Translations under genes and position numbers: made by a program
Source of the DNA: Alligator mississippiensis
Taxonomy: Eukaryota; Chordata; Crocodylia; Alligatoridae
Assembly (NCBI RefSeq): GCF_030867095.1
Contig: NC_081837.1
Location: 17,688,501-17,752,500 of the forward strand
Reading direction: 5' to 3'
DNA: 64,000 nt
Notes under the pieces: model-generated
What the model was told of the DNA's origin: nothing
Database searches by the model: none
What the model saw: only the letters and a program-made list of their open reading frames with translations
Shown: one piece after another, positions 10,196-22,945 of the stretch
Numbering within the stretch: the stretch's first letter is position 1
Layout of the letters: every line of letters begins with the position of its first letter

Positions 10196-11677
10196 ACATG
10201 GTAGCACAGAGCAGGGTAGGGGCTGCACCCAAAGGGGAAGCAGGCTGAGCACTGCTCCCTTGGGCCCATCCCAGCCTCCTGCCCTGCACTGACTCCCTGC
10301 ACAGCAGTGACCAAGTGCAGGAGCTGAGCCCAGTCCAGGCCCCAACCCCCAGAGCCCTGCTTGCCCCTCCTGCACTGCCCATAAACCCTCCTGGGTCAGC
10401 CCGCATTAGTCCAACCCATGTGGGGAAGGGCTGGGAGGGGGGAGTCTCCCAGAGACAGCACCCTGGAGCTTGCACACACAGAAGACGCAGCACTGCACAC
10501 TTACAATAACTTCCTGTATACCACAAACAGCGCCCGGGACAGCCCCAACACAGACCCACTGTGCTCTGATCTCAGGGCTGCAGCAAAAGCCACCAGCGCA
10601 GACACACAGAGGCAGCTGCTTTGGGTACAGCTGGCCCCCACAGCTCCTCCCTCGACACTACAGCTGTACTGGGAAGAGCACAAGTGACCCACCACATCCC
10701 CAATACCTGCCTGTGCCCACCAAGGAAATTCCACCAGAGACGAGTTGGGAATCAGACTCAACACATTGCAGCCAGGGCCTGACCTAGAGAGAAGGTACAG
10801 AAAGACCTGGACCTAGTGAGACAGATGCCCAGTGCGAGCTTCCCATTACCTGAGCCATCCAGTGAGAGCTTCCCTCAAGCAGTGATAGGCTGGGGAGTGT
10901 TTAATAGTGCCCTGAATCCCAAATAGTGCCCTGAATGCCCAAGATGTGGGCACCAAGGAGCAATCTGGTTATGTGGTGTCTAGTGGGTGAGCAAGCAGGG
11001 AGGGTCCAGCAGCTGGAAGCAGAATGAATGGAGTCAAGGGAAGAGGCATGTGGTGACCCAGGAAAGTGATTAACCCTCAGGATACTTCACTGCCGGCTGC
11101 AATGCATTACCCACCACTTGCTTTCTTGTCTTGAGGCTGATGCCTTTGTTACCTACACAAAGCAGCTAAAAACCAGGTGATGAGGTGAAAGCAGAGACAA
11201 TCAGTCCACATTCTTAGCCAGGGCTCTCCTATGGGACCTGATCACATCCTCCTTGGCATCTCACCTCGGATACCAATGTGTGGGTCTGGTGCTCGGCAGG
11301 GCGCCTGCTGTCCTGTTCCAGTGGGGTTTCGCCCCTGCCGCTCTAGGCAAGTCATCCATGACTGGGGCTCGCTCCCCCATATGAGCTGCAGGAGATGTCC
11401 CTCCTAGGCAGATTCCCGGGGAGTGTCCCAGACACCAGTTGATACCACAATTCAACACAACAACAGAAGCTACAACAGGCAACATCTTAGTGACAACCAG
11501 ACTCACTCAGGTGCCCAGAAATTTGTACCATTCTTGCTCTTGCCTGCCTCCTATTCTCTGCGTTCCCTTCCCTCTCCAGACCAAGACGAAGGGCCCCCCA
11601 GCCAGGCATTCCTCAACCCTAGGTCCCACTACAAGACTCAGAGAGGATCAAAGAGCTGAAACTCCTGGTGGCCCTGA
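10196..11677. other. no gene recognised
   Basis: From 10196 to about 10790 this is module flank shared with 28369-28960 and 35365-35833. From 10800 to 11677 it is unique in the window and I see no coding or RNA feature in it. Part of it (11090-11470) has a mobile-element feel but no ends could be defined. Confidence 0.5.

Positions 11678-11711
<34 letters not shown>
11678..11711. repeat. (AAGC)n microsatellite
   Basis: Tandem tetranucleotide CAAG/AAGC, about eight units. Confidence 0.95.
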
Positions 11712-12299
11712 GAGGAGCCTTGTGGGAAGGGATCTCCTCTGGGAAGCTGAAGTTCACACCCCAGAGTCTCCATTTCCCTCTGTCTCTCCCAACTTAGACA
11801 ACAATTTGCAAACAGGTCAGACAGTTAAGAATCCCAAAGTCTCCTTGACAGAGGTAGCTCAGGGATGTAGGAACTCAAGAGCCACGGCTTTCCAGGGAGA
11901 CATGGGCTACTCCAGCTCCAAGCCAAGTGGATCAGGCCCCTGCACTTCTGAAACGTTCACCCTCCAGGCATGGGCAAGATCACTGAAGTCAATGGAGATG
12001 CCAGGAAATGGAGTGGTTCCCCACCAGACAGTTGCTCTAGCTTCTTCAACCACAGGCCAGGGCTTGTTCCAGCCCAAACAGAACAAGGACCAGAGCAACA
12101 GCAGGGGAAGAAATCTGAGTCTTTTAAAAGAAGGTGGGGTATACAAACATGGCAGTCTGCTCCATAAAATGTATTTTTGCCCTATCACAGCCACCACCTA
12201 TTGCCCTGCAACATCTGTGGACCACACCAGAGGGACCACACCCTAGGCACCAGGCTTTTGTCACATAGGCAGGGTGGAAAATCCCCCCTCCCTTAGGAT
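11712..12299. other. no gene recognised
   Basis: Mixed-composition DNA between a microsatellite and a CR1 fragment. Short open frames on both strands show no family resemblance. Confidence 0.5.
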
Positions 12300-13190
12300 T
12301 TCGACCCCAATGTCCCAAGCTGACCGGGACAGATTTTTGGAGAGAGTCACAGATGGTAGCATTTCTGCCACAGGTGGTATTCTCTTCTGTCCTACCAGTG
12401 ACCGGACGTTGACGACGAAACGAGACCTGCATCAGAGAGACCGACTGGTGGTTTCGGGAATGGTGTTTCAAGGTGGGCTTTGGCTTCCTTGACAATGACC
12501 CACACATCAGGATGAGAGACATGCTTGGGTGGGATGGGCTCCACCTTTCCCCCAAAGGTAAGCAAGCGTGTGTTCTCTTCTAGGTTGATGGATCTCCTCT
12601 GGTGGGCCTTAAATTAGGCTCATCGGGGGAAGGGGAAGATGAGGGGGGAGAAAGCCTTGGACCACTAAACCAAATGTCACCCACAAAAACAGCCCAGCCT
12701 AGACTGACGATAAGCAGAACAAATGCCCAGGTAAGTAACAGGGGCCAGGGCAGTGCTGAGATTAGGGGACCAGTGCACACATCTTCAGGAGTCCTCAAAT
12801 GCCTCTACACAAACGCTCGTGGTATGGGGAACAAGCAGGAAGAACTTACCCTCCTGCTAGCTGACACCAACCCAGATGTAGCGGGGCTCACAGAAACGTG
12901 GTGGGACCCAACGCACAACTGGGCGGTGAATAGGCTGTACAGGAGGGACAGGACAGGGAGGAAAGGTGGGGGTGTGGCGCTCTATGTCAAGGAGGAATAC
13001 ACATCCTCAATGAGTAGCACAAAGTCAGAGGAGGGGCACGCTGAAGTGCTCTGGGTTAGAATACAAGGACGTTGAGGGGAAAGGGACATAATGGTCATGG
13101 TCTACTACAGACCACCCAACCAAGGGGAAGAGCTGGACCAAGAATTCTTCAGTCAGCTCACGGAGGTAGTTAGGCACTACTGCCCAAGTT
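12300..13190 (+). mobile_element. CR1 LINE fragment: end of ORF1 and start of ORF2
   Basis: The first part ends with WDGLHLSPKG (about 12528-12557), the Asp-x-x-His end of the SGNH-esterase domain of CR1 ORF1. ORF2 starts near 12602 (MGLKLGSSGEGEDEGG). It continues into the AP-endonuclease region with KCLYTNARG, LTETWWD and RKGGGVALYV, the last near 12960-12990, then YYRPPNQGEELD after a frame change. The rest of the endonuclease, the reverse transcriptase and the 3' tail are missing. LINEs usually lose their 5' end, so this 3'-truncated piece is atypical and was probably cut by a later deletion. Confidence 0.85.
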
Positions 13191-14248
13191 GAGGGTGGAG
13201 TTGAACATGACTCCACCCTCTTACAGATGCATCTAACGTGTGTCTGTCCTTTTCCCCATCCCCATGAAGCCTTGGATGACCTTCTGTCTGTGACAGCCAC
13301 AGTCAGTGCACTGAATTGTGTGTGGGAGGGAGGGACCCATCTCCTTATTTTCTCTTCAGTCCTGAAAGCAATTGGGAACCTGGACCCATCCTGGATGCTG
13401 AATGAAACCCAACACGGCCTGTGGGCATGGAAAGGGGCCGAGTGACCCACAGTCCTGCTGCGCCAAGATTCAAGGGGAGGGCGTTTCAGCGTCTCTGAGG
13501 GCAGCCTGCTGTTTCAGCAGATGAAGACCCATGGGCAAGGCCTGATGTTACTGTGAGGAACACAGTGAATGGGACCGCTCTGTGTATATTGAAAAACCCC
13601 AGCTGCGTATCACCCTTCTGCTGCAGGGGACAGGCACCCACAAAGCAGACAGCCCTGAGCCCAGGGATGGGAACAGGCACTGTATGAACACAAATCTGCT
13701 GGACTATTTCATGTGGGCATCCATTCCCCACCAACAGCCCCTTTTTTACACAAGATCCCTATGTTCCTGCAGGCCAGAGATCACTCCATTACCAAAACAT
13801 CCCAGCTCCTCTACCAGGAAACAAGGGGCAAAGGCCACAATTACCACATCTAAGAGGATCATCAGAAAGGTGGTGGCAGCCGTCAGCATCTGGTTCTGAG
13901 TATCAGTAACCAGCCGAGAAGGTTGAAAGTGTTGCAGGGAACTCCAGTGTCTCCTGCAGAGGTTGTCTGTGAAGAGTATTTCCATGTCCTGATTGCTAGA
14001 TCTTTTGCCTTCCCATCTGCATTCATATCCCTGATCTTTCCCCTTCCCATGTCCTAGAACTAGACACCTGCACACAATATTTGGCCAACCTAACTCACAG
14101 TCCTCTCCCATTAAAGTCAGATGGCTCCTGTGCTGTCTCGAACCAGCCACTGCTACAGCCATCACGTCTGCACCCTGTGGGGCTTGAGACATTTATGGTT
14201 TAATGCCCGTACCGATGAGCATCATTTAAAGGCTTTAGTAGTGACCAC
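13191..14248. other. no gene recognised
   Basis: About 1 kb between the CR1 fragment and the clan I pseudogene promoter. No V, RNA or transposon signature was found on either strand. Confidence 0.5.
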
Positions 14249-14256
14249 ATGCAAAT
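14249..14256 (+). promoter_or_regulatory. Ig octamer of the clan I pseudogene at 14323
   Basis: ATGCAAAT within GTGACCACATGCAAATGAGG, 74 bp before the start codon. The same context is present at 59072 and in mutated form near 61858. Confidence 0.85.
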
Positions 14257-14322
14257 GAGGCAGAGGAACTCCCTAATAAAGGAGAGGCTGAGCCACACGG
14301 GAAAGCAGTGATGGAAAGCAGC

Positions 14323-15080
14323 ATGGCAGGTTTGGGTGTGCTCCTCTTCCTGGCAGCTTGCTCACGTGAGTGTAGAAGAAGCCAGCACTTGGTGAGCACA
14401 GGACCTTGTGGAGAGGAGGGAAGACGGGACTAGGCTCCAGGCAGGGATACGGGAACACTGGAGTTTCATTCCCACCCTGGAGGCTCAGCAATGCCACTGT
14501 CAGGGTCTGTGAGGCCTGCGATTTCATATTCTTTAGCAGAGATGAGAATCTGGGGCTGATTCTGTGTGGCTTGATATGCTCGAAGGGGAGTAAGGATATC
14601 AATCCATCCACTTTGACAGGTTGGCAGTGGGAATAAAACAGTTAATAGATATGAGCAGTTCACATATTTCTATGCGGGGAAACAAAGGGCAGACCTAGAT
14701 ACAACTAGGAAAGGGTTTTTAAAAGGTAGTAATGAACCTGACTTAATTTCTTCCTTTCTTCTTTCTCTTCAGGAGTCAGCTCCCAGATCCAGCTGACACA
14801 GTGCAGAGCAGAGGTTAAGAAGCCTGGGGAATCGGTGAAGCTGAGCTGTAAAGCCTCAGGCTACACCATTTACTGATTATAGCATGCACTGCGTTCGCCA
14901 GTGTCCGGGGAAAGCACTGGAGTGGGTAGGACACATCACCACGGATCAGGGCAGTACGGGCTATGCCGAGGCATTCAAGGGCCGATTCACCATCACCAGG
15001 GACACCTCCATCAGCACAGCCTACCTGCAGCTGAACAGCCTGAAGACGGATGACACAGCCGTGTATTACTGTGCCAGGCA
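14323..15080 (+). pseudogene. IGHV: IGHV clan I (VH1-like) pseudogene
   Basis: The leader exon (14323-14365) encodes MAGLGVLLFLAACS, with donor GTGAGT. I chose the ATG at 14323 over the in-frame ATG at 14311 by comparison with the copy at 59191. The V exon (14773-15080) starts [25 protein letters not shown]. One extra base at the start of CDR1 shifts the frame. After it the other frame gives FR2 ([16 protein letters not shown]) and FR3 ([23 protein letters not shown]). The FR2 Trp is replaced by Cys, and two more unusual Cys are present. Promoter octamer and RSS heptamer remain good. The frameshift and the lost Trp make it non-functional. Confidence 0.9.
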
Positions 15081-15119
15081 CACAGTGAGACAAACCCCAG
15101 CTGGAGTCATTCAGAAAGC
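15081..15119 (+). other. 23-RSS of the clan I pseudogene at 14323
   Basis: Heptamer CACAGTG (15081-15087), 23-bp spacer and a weak nonamer TCAGAAAGC (15111-15119). Confidence 0.75.
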
Positions 15120-15777
15120 CCATGTCACACCCTCCATGTCTCTTAGAGATACCAGGGCTCTTGGTCACCCTAATGAGCACTTACCCCATGGAGAAGGCAG
15201 TGGCTGCTTTCTGTCAAATGTGTCCCATGTCGAACCAATGGGATTTAGGTTCCTAGGTTGCTTCACCACAGAGCTGTGTTCCCACGTCACAGAGAGCTGT
15301 TAGGGATGCAGGTAGATAATCCAATGCCTTTGAGTAGGTGGTTTGATGAGGAAGGAGTGTGTGGAGGTTTGGCCAAGCTGTGTGGAGTTGGATGGCACTT
15401 AGAATATATGGATTTACAGGACACTAAGGAACAGGACATCCTTCCTACTCAAATAGGTATATTTATAACTACTGCATCACTGTTTACCACCTCCTCTTTT
15501 CCTGTGGAGAGAAATGTCACTGCGTCCCCCACAGGGAGTATCTGGGGAAAGGTTCCCAAGTCCGAGAGGGATTCCTGGGAGAGCCTCTGTTATTTTCAGT
15601 GGAAGTTTTACCTGTCTCGACTGGCATTTTCAGGGATCCTCCTCCTCCTTCTTCAGACAAGTCCGGCTTGCAGGGCTGCTCTGAGAAGGCTGGATCTGCA
15701 ATTTTAGCCTAACAGCAGAGTGTGATGAGAAACATTTTTGATGGGGCGCATGAGGGGTCTTGGAGAAGTCCTCTAAA
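15120..15777. other. clan I downstream flank, no gene
   Basis: The first ~170 bp resemble the flank at 59966-60180. The rest holds nothing recognisable. Confidence 0.5.
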
Positions 15778-16504
15778 CCAGGGGTGCTCAACTTCTGACC
15801 TGTGGGCCAAATGCAGCCTGTGGAGCAATGACACCTGGCCTCTGCAAGTCCCCACAGCTTGGGAATTTTGGCAGCAGGGGAGCAGTGGCCATTAATACTG
15901 CCATCCTCCCCCACTGCCAAATTCCCATGCCTCCTCCTCCCAGAAAGCCGGGTCAGGGCTAAGCCACACACCCTTCCGCCTTCGCTGCCAGTTTGGGACC
16001 AGGTCATGCCCCCACCCTCAGCAGGATAGATTGGGTCCAGGCCATGCCCACTTCCCACGCATGGCTGAATTTATGGCCTCCACCTCCACTGCAAGGTGGC
16101 CAGATGGTACCCTGCTGTTCTGGGCCCTGTTGGCTGGGAACTGGGGTTGATGGGGATACTGTGAGCCCAATCTGGGTGGTGGGGGAAAGCGCAGACCCAG
16201 TCAGGGCTAACAGGGGCTGCCAGGCCTAATGGGATCCTGCCAGGTCCCAGTTTCCCTCAGTCTGGTCCAACTACCCTGTCCCTGAGAGCAGGTGTGCTGG
16301 GCAGGCCCAGAGTCAGCTTGGCTCCTAACTCCTAGCATGCCCCTGCTCACTAGGGCTGTGCTGGTCTTTGGATCATGCTTCAGATCTGGTGCCGCTTTGG
16401 ACACTTCGGCATCCCAAGCAGCATGCCTGGATCAACGCGTGGGCTCAGTTAAGCTATCTGAAGCAGTTCGGAGCGTCCAAAGCACTTCGGAAATGCTTTG
16501 GATG
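15778..16504. mobile_element. possible DNA-transposon (hAT-like) remnant
   Basis: It starts with ACCAGGGGTGCTCAAC, which resembles hAT-type terminal sequences (CAGGGGT...), and ends where module spacer homology resumes (about 16505, matching 4555). The interval is absent from other modules. No transposase and no clear terminal inverted repeat partner were found. Repeated TTCGG/CTTTGGA motifs occur at 16395-16510. Confidence 0.3.
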
Positions 16505-17498
16505 CTTCAGACGCTTCATCCCCTTCCTGGGGCAGAGCCGTGTGCCTCAGCTGCATGCCCCCTCCCTTCACAGGGCCTTGAACAGCCCATGCCCACACAG
16601 GAAACAGGGGCCAGCTGGGAACACTGAGGCTGCCACAACCAGGGCCTACAAGACCTTTTGGCCCATGGCGAGGCTGGGCTCCAAAGGGTTAACCACCCTG
16701 GGCCACTCGGGTTTTCCACAAGAGCCAGAAGGATTTGACATAAGACAACAGACAAGTGCACGTCTACATGGTGTGATGAAGACGGACGCACCGGATCCGT
16801 GCATGCAGCATTCCCCTGCGCACACAGGTGCCCCGGCATGTGCAGAAACAACCGCAGTGCAACCATAAAGCACCAACTGCCCTGTTAGGAAAGGAAGAAT
16901 TGTTATGCTCTGCTTCTTCCCCATTGCCCTCAATTCCCCATTTCAAAAGAGAGCCAGTTTCCAAGACATGAAGGATATTCATAGCATTTAACTCTCACAC
17001 CCTGGGATCCCTTCCTAGTGCAAACAAATGTATCCAGTTTCATTCGCTTTTGTATTCTGGGGGTACCACTCCCGCAGCTGCTATGAAACAAGTTGTCACT
17101 TTAATCCCAGGAGAGGGATTCTCTGAATGAAGTAAGGTACCCCCCAGCTGCTGGGGCTCAGTCCACTCATTGAGCATTGAAGTAGCATGGACCCATCCTT
17201 CACTGAGACACTGGATTTTTTCCTGGGAGATTTTTCCCTGACAGGACTCTGGGAGATTTCCCTGGGAAAAAAAAGGTTAGTCCCAGACCATGGGAGGTTT
17301 TGCCTTGATAAGATCCAGCCAGAGACACATTTCGGAACTCCTCTAGATCTTTATTTGCTCCCCAGGCTCCTGGTTTAATGTACCATTGGTCTGGTACAGT
17401 AACAAAGCCCACTCCCCATTTCCAGGTTTCCCCTTGGCTCTCAAAACCCCTGTAGTCAACAGCCAAACCTACCTTGTGTGTGATCTGTGAAAGGCCCT
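16505..17498. repeat. inter-V spacer copy (V2 module), shortened
   Basis: Homologous to the 3' parts of 3892-6272 and 23822-26150, with internal losses. The clan III pseudogene that opens other modules is absent here. Confidence 0.8.
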
Positions 17499-17520
17499 TA
17501 TAAAAGAAGCACATGCAAAT
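17499..17520 (+). promoter_or_regulatory. V2 promoter: TATAAAA then octamer
   Basis: TATAAAA at 17499-17505 and ATGCAAAT at 17513-17520, 143 bp before the ATG. Confidence 0.85.
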
Positions 17521-17655
17521 GTTGTTCCCCAATTTCCTGCTTAACGCATGCAAGGTTCCTCCTTAAACACCAGCCCTGGCTCTGTGCACCTCAGTGTCTC
17601 CCCAGAGCTGCTGCCTCCTGTCTGCTGGGGACACTGGGCACCAGCCACAAGGACC

Positions 17656-18112
17656 ATGACACCAGCACTGGCTTTGCTCATCTTTCTGGCAGCTCCACCG
17701 GGTAAGTGCCTCCTGTCTTGTGGGACAGGGGGATGCAGAGGCAGGATGAGAGTGGGGCGGGTAGAAGATTGACCATTTGCTAATGCTGTATTTTTCTCCA
17801 TTAGGTGTCCTGGCCCAGGTCATGCTGAAGGAGTCTGGCCCAGGGGTTGTGAAGCCCGGAGAGACCCTCAGCCTGACCTGCACCGTGTCTGGATTCTCTC
17901 TCACTAGCTATAATATGCAGTGGTTTCAGCAGGCAGCAGGGAAACAGCTGGAGTGGGTCGGAGGTATCTGGGCTGGTGGAAACACCTGCTATAACAGCGC
18001 TCTCCAAAGCCGCCTCACCATCAGCAGAGACACGTCCAGCAGCCAAGTGCATCTGCGTCTGACCGGGGTCCAACCTGGAGACACAGCCCAGTATTACTGT
18101 GTCAGAGACTCA
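17656..18112 (+). CDS. IGHV: Immunoglobulin heavy-chain variable segment V2, clan II, intact
   Basis: Leader exon 17656-17701 ([16 protein letters not shown]), GTAAGT donor, 103-bp intron, V exon 17805-18112. The mature chain starts [13 protein letters not shown]1 is SYNMQ and FR2 is [17 protein letters not shown]2 contains an unpaired Cys (GNTCYNSAL). FR3 is [15 protein letters not shown] and the end is YYCVR followed by Asp-Ser. The V exon is 4 bp longer before the heptamer than in V1, V3, V4 and V5. By Kabat-style numbering FR2 carries Phe37 and Gln44, both more hydrophilic or altered at the light-chain interface. No stop or frameshift. Octamer promoter and RSS are perfect. It appears usable. 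Confidence 0.93.
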
Positions 18113-18151
18113 CACAGTGAATGAAAATGCATGCGAGCCTGCACAAAAACC
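18113..18151 (+). other. V2 23-RSS
   Basis: Heptamer CACAGTG (18113-18119), 23-bp spacer and nonamer ACAAAAACC (18143-18151). Confidence 0.95.
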
Positions 18152-18487
18152 AGCCCTGCAGGACCGACCTGGCTGTGTGAGCAGCAGAGGCAGCAGCTGC
18201 CAGCCTGTGCTCCGCTGCCTGCTGGGTCGGACACATCGGGCCTTTTAGATCGCTTGAACCAGCCAGGGATTAAATCCAGGGAAGGCTCAGAAGTGACCAG
18301 TGGGTCAGAATCTGATTTAGAAAGGACCAAGGAGTCCTGTCCCCGGTCTCCATCATGCCCCTGCTCTGCCTGTCCTTCTTGCAGGAATACAAGGCAAAGA
18401 CTCCCTAGGCTGGCACCCAGGACTCAGGCAATTGCCAGCAGACTGCTGTGCTGTTACAGGACTAGGGACACAGCTCTGTAGTCCTGA

Positions 18488-19690
18488 TGTTGGTCCTGGA
18501 CTTGATTAATGCTCTCCAATTAACAGCTGACCAAATAGTCAGTGAGGTGATTATTGGTGAACAAAATGACCAGGTGTATCAATCACCACCCTATCAATCC
18601 AGCAACTGCTTGTATTGTGAGCAATCAGGCTGTTCACACACCGTTGTGTACCTGAAAGAAATGGAACAGTTTATTAATAATATAACAACAAAGACACAAC
18701 AGGTACAATAAGCAACAACACTAAACAAGAGCGAAGCCAACATCCAGTACAACTATTCTTAGTATTCCTAAAACCTATACCTAACTGATCTCATTCCTAT
18801 TTTACAGTTCAATCACCACAAACACTAGCACCTCAGAATCAATATCAACTTAGGGATGAGTGTGGACTTTATTTGAGTGGAAAACATTTTTCAACACTGG
18901 ATCTCTGCCATCCCAGAACACAGGGAACATATATCACATTGAAAGGGATTATCCAATGGCAGCTTACCTACTGATTTAAGGAAGGGAGGTAACGGAACAA
19001 GTGATGGGTGGGTGATACTTACCCCAGAGGGCGGAGGGCTGCTACTTAAGTGCTATGCATGCCCAGAGAGAGAAACTGGGGAGCCCACCCTAAGCACTCT
19101 TACTGGGAGATCACAACCAGGAGACCAGCAGTGGTGCAGACAGGTGGAGTCTCAGGATTCGAGGTCAGTGAGGATGAATGGTAGTTCTGTGGCAGCCTCC
19201 CTGTCAAGAGTGTGCTTGGGTCGTCCGACCTCCACGGTCATGTCATTGCCCAAGACACAACACCACACAATGATCACCCACACCAATGGACCAATACACC
19301 AGAAAGCCACTTCCACCTCGTTCATTCACCACACTTCTATCAGTCTCTCTCTCTCACAGGTATCAATCAACAAAACCAAACAGCAAACCATCAAACCCAC
19401 CAGCCACACCAGACATGCCCACTCACAACCAGGCATGTTATCATGCACTCACGTGCTGAGTGCCAATTAACAAAAGTCTTTATGGGGCAGTGCACCCAGG
19501 ATGCCAAGGCTATGTGCACAGCACACCTTTGTGCTAGGCACCCTTTTCCAACATCTTCTGATCTTAACTGGGCATGCTCTCAAATAAGAGCTCATCTAAG
19601 GCTCAACACATGACCTCTTAAGCCAGGAAGCCAAACAGGTGAGGCTAATGAACCATTCCAATGGACTCAGACCCAACTTTGTCTCCAACA
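18488..19690 (-). mobile_element. solo LTR shared by V1-V3 modules (V2 copy)
   Basis: Same TGTTGG...CCAACA ends and CTGA flanking duplication (18484-18487 and 19691-19694) as the V1 copy at 8452. It has about 40 bp more than that copy. It is a paralogue produced by module duplication, not an independent insertion. Confidence 0.8.
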
Positions 19691-19728
19691 CTGACACCCC
19701 CTGTCCTGCTCCAGAAACTACAGCCTGG

Positions 19729-21172
19729 GGTACTTGGGACAGGTCCCAGAAGACTGGAAAAGGGCCAACGCGGTCCCTATTTTCAAGCAGGGGAGGAAGG
19801 AGGCACGTAATTATAGGCCAGTTAGCCTCACCGCTATTTTCAGCAAGACCTTAGAAAAAATCATAAAGGATCATATCTGGAGAGGGCCAGTGGGTAACAC
19901 AATGTTAAGGGGCAACCAGCATGGGTTTATAGCAGGCAGATCCTGCCCGACTAACCTGGTCTCTTTTTATGACCGGGTCACAAAGCACTTAGATGCAAGA
20001 GCAGAAGTAGACATTATTTACCTGGATTTTAAAAAGGCTTTTGAACCAGTGTCACACCCAATTCTGACGAGCAGACTGAGTATCTGTGATGAGGATTTTC
20101 TCACAGTACAGTGGGTGAAAAATGGATTTATGGGATGTACCCAGAGAGTGGTGGTGGATGGGTTGGTTTCACCCTGGAGGGATGTGGGCAGTGGTGTCCC
20201 CCCAGGTTTTGTCCCGGGACCAGTACTTTTTAATATCTTCATCAGTGATTTGGATAAAAGTTGTTGAAAGCAACTTGTCCAAATTGGCAATTATGGGGTA
20301 TAGTAAACACACTGGAGGGCATGGAACAGATTCAGGCAGATTTGGATAGACTGGGGAAGTGGGTGGATCAGAATAGGATGCAATTTAACAAGGGTAAATG
20401 CAAGGTGCTGCACCTGGGGAGAAAGACTCTCCAACACACCTATTGACTGGGGGTTCCCACTCTGAGCACCACAACAGTGGAAAGAGACCTCGGAGTCCTG
20501 GTTGACGCAAAAATGAACACGAGGTGCCAGTGTGACAAGATGATGCGCAAGGCTAACTGCACTCTTTCTTGCAACAGCAGGTGCATCACAAGCAGCTCTA
20601 GGGAAGCGATAATTCCCCTCTATGTGGCATTGGTGAGGCCACAGATGGAGTACTGCATCCAGTTTTGGGCACCACATTTCAAGGGGGATGTGGATACCCT
20701 TGAGAGGGTTCAGAGGAGGGCTGCTTGTATGGCTGAGGGCCTGCAGGTAAGACTCTCTGAAGACAGACTGAGAGACCTGAGTCTCCTCACCCTGCGCAAG
20801 AGAAGGATGAGAGGCAATCTTGTGCCTGCCTACAAACTCATCGCGGGGGTCATCAGGAAATAAGGGACACTCTGTTTACCAGGGCGCACCTTGGGGTTAC
20901 CAGAAATAATGGCCACAAACTGAAGGAGAATAGATTTAGATTGGACAGAAGGAAGACATTCTTTACGTGAGGGTTGCTAAAATATGGGATTGGCTTCCAA
21001 GGGAGGTGGCTCTTTCCCCAACCTTGGAAGTGTTCAAAAAGAGACAAGGACAGGCATCTGGCTGGGGTTACTTAACCCCAGGGCTCTTTCCTGCCTGGAG
21101 CAGGGAGTCAGACCGGCTGATCTACCAGGTCCCTTCCGACCCTGGAAATCTATGACATCTATGAAATCTATG
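19729..21172 (+). mobile_element. CR1 LINE, 5' truncated: C-terminal RT and 3' end
   Basis: A typical 5'-truncated CR1. It opens within the RT ([13 protein letters not shown]), then shows [20 protein letters not shown], the motif A region (YLDFKKAF) and the motif B region (GSGVPPG...[12 protein letters not shown]). The position of the YADD box is degenerate (AIMGYSKH). The C-terminal domain (ALVRPQMEYCIQFWAP) follows in another frame. The 3' end (about 21121-21172) carries the CCCTTCCGACCCTGG motif and ATCTATGA repeats. Frameshifts and the lost catalytic box make it dead. It replaces the V2 downstream flank. Confidence 0.92.
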
Positions 21173-22339
21173 ACCAGCCTGAGGTCAGACTGGCAGGCTG
21201 GGGTACAGCTATGGAGTGCACTCTTGCTCCCTTGGGCCTAGTCCAGCACCTTATCCACTCTACCAGCTCACCTGACCCCTGTCTGGAATTCTTGTGGCCA
21301 AATTATGATGTTGAGCAATTACACATCAAACTAAATTACATAAATTAATTGAAATTAATCATTCAAACATTAGTGTAATTAATTTAAGGCATTAAGGCAG
21401 TCTTAAACTCTGAGAGAGTGAGCCCTTTCCCCTAGGGTAGGACATCCCAGTGCTGCTAAGTATGGTGAGACCCATACACCATGCCTTGAACCTCTGATAT
21501 AAGCCAGAATGGGAGAAGAAGTCCTGGCTAGACAAGCCCCTTGTCTGATCCAATTAAGATAAGCCCCATAACCTGCATTCACACTTCAATGGAGACCCTT
21601 GGACTTGACCCACCAAGGGCCCTTGATGCACCTGCAGCAGTAACAGGCTCTCCCTGTAACGGACTTCTCCATGCAGAACAGGGCTGGAGTGCACAGGATC
21701 CCACCTGCCATTAGTATCTAACCTTTAAAATGATACAAACCTTGTATTCTCCTTTAACTGCCTTAAAGACTGTTGGGAAAAAAAACAAAACAATGTTTCC
21801 TCCCATGATCGCACATACCAAGAGCAGACAGACCAGAACTGACTTAAAAGAATTGCTCCTGAAACTTTTCCAGTGCACTCACCCAGGAGCCTGATCCCCG
21901 GGAAGTGCATAACAAAAATTCACCTGCTTTCAGGAAAGCAGCTGTTCTGATACCTCAATTTTTACACCAACTTTCCATGATCAAACTAGAACCTAGAATT
22001 ACTCCAGATTCTTATAAAAACAGGGTGAATTTCACTCTAAATCTTTGGTGAAAGCCATCAAGAATAGCAAACTAGGGCATGCCATTAAGGACAAGACAAG
22101 ATCCCCATGACAGAATACAAATACCTGAAGACAGAACAATCTGCCCTTTTCCTAAGTTGCTACCCAGTGGCCACATCTACACAAGATGCTTCATGCACAG
22201 TAGCCTAATAACACTGTGCAGTAGTGCATCACAGCATGCACAGTGCTAATACACTACTGTTTGTAATTATTTGGCTACTGCACAGAAGTGTCACTAAAAA
22301 GTCGTGGCCACGGTAGTGGCCACAGGCTCACATGACAGT
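21173..22339. other. CR1 3' flank and AT-rich unassigned DNA
   Basis: The first ~110 bp are the CR1 3' flank shared with 3392 and 29662. From 21300 to 22160 it is AT-rich with no gene. From about 22162 to 22320, sequence starting near CTACACAAGATG and rich in TGCACAGTAG-type inverted motifs resembles 38745-38900 and may be a non-autonomous DNA transposon (MITE). Confidence 0.45.
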
Positions 22340-22945
22340 GGGGACTAAGGGGCCAGAGCGGGCGGTAGAGGAGGGAGGCATTGCCCACCCCCCTGACCCC
22401 TTTCCTGCTCCTAGGAGGCAGCAGGGGCATGGGGTGCTGCGCAGTGCTGGCCTCAACCTGCCCCACATGGTGGAGTACTGCCATAATAGCAGGGACTGGG
22501 GCTGGATTCCCCCTGCCCCACTCCTTGCAGCCAGGGGTTGGAGCCCCCCACCACCACCAGCCTGCAGGGAGAGGCAGGTTGTAGGGAAAAAGGGATGGAG
22601 GTAGGAGAGCAGGAAGGGGAGGGGTGGGTGACCGGTGGCTGTGCCCTGCCGTGACCACCACTGCGGCTGTAACTAGTGCCGCAACCACCGCCACAGTTGC
22701 AGGCCTGGCCCCAGCTTTGGCCTTGGACTGAAGTGGAGGTGGGAGAGGCCCCAGCCCCCACCCAAATCGGCAGCGAGGAGCAGGGAGAATGGCTTCGGCC
22801 CCAGCCCCTGCTCCAGCCCAAAGTGGTAGGGGGGAGGCAGAGAGCGGCCATGGCCCCGGCTCCAGCTTGAGGTGGGGAGGAGGGGGGAGGGGGCCAGATG
22901 CAGGTCTCTGTCTCTGCCAGCAGCGCGCCCCCCTCCCGGGCCCTG
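22340..22945. repeat. GC-rich duplicated repeat
   Basis: Polypurine/polypyrimidine GC-rich sequence related to 29700-30140 and 3430-3660. The long open frames on both strands are proline-, glycine- and alanine-rich with no family resemblance and are treated as spurious. Confidence 0.65.
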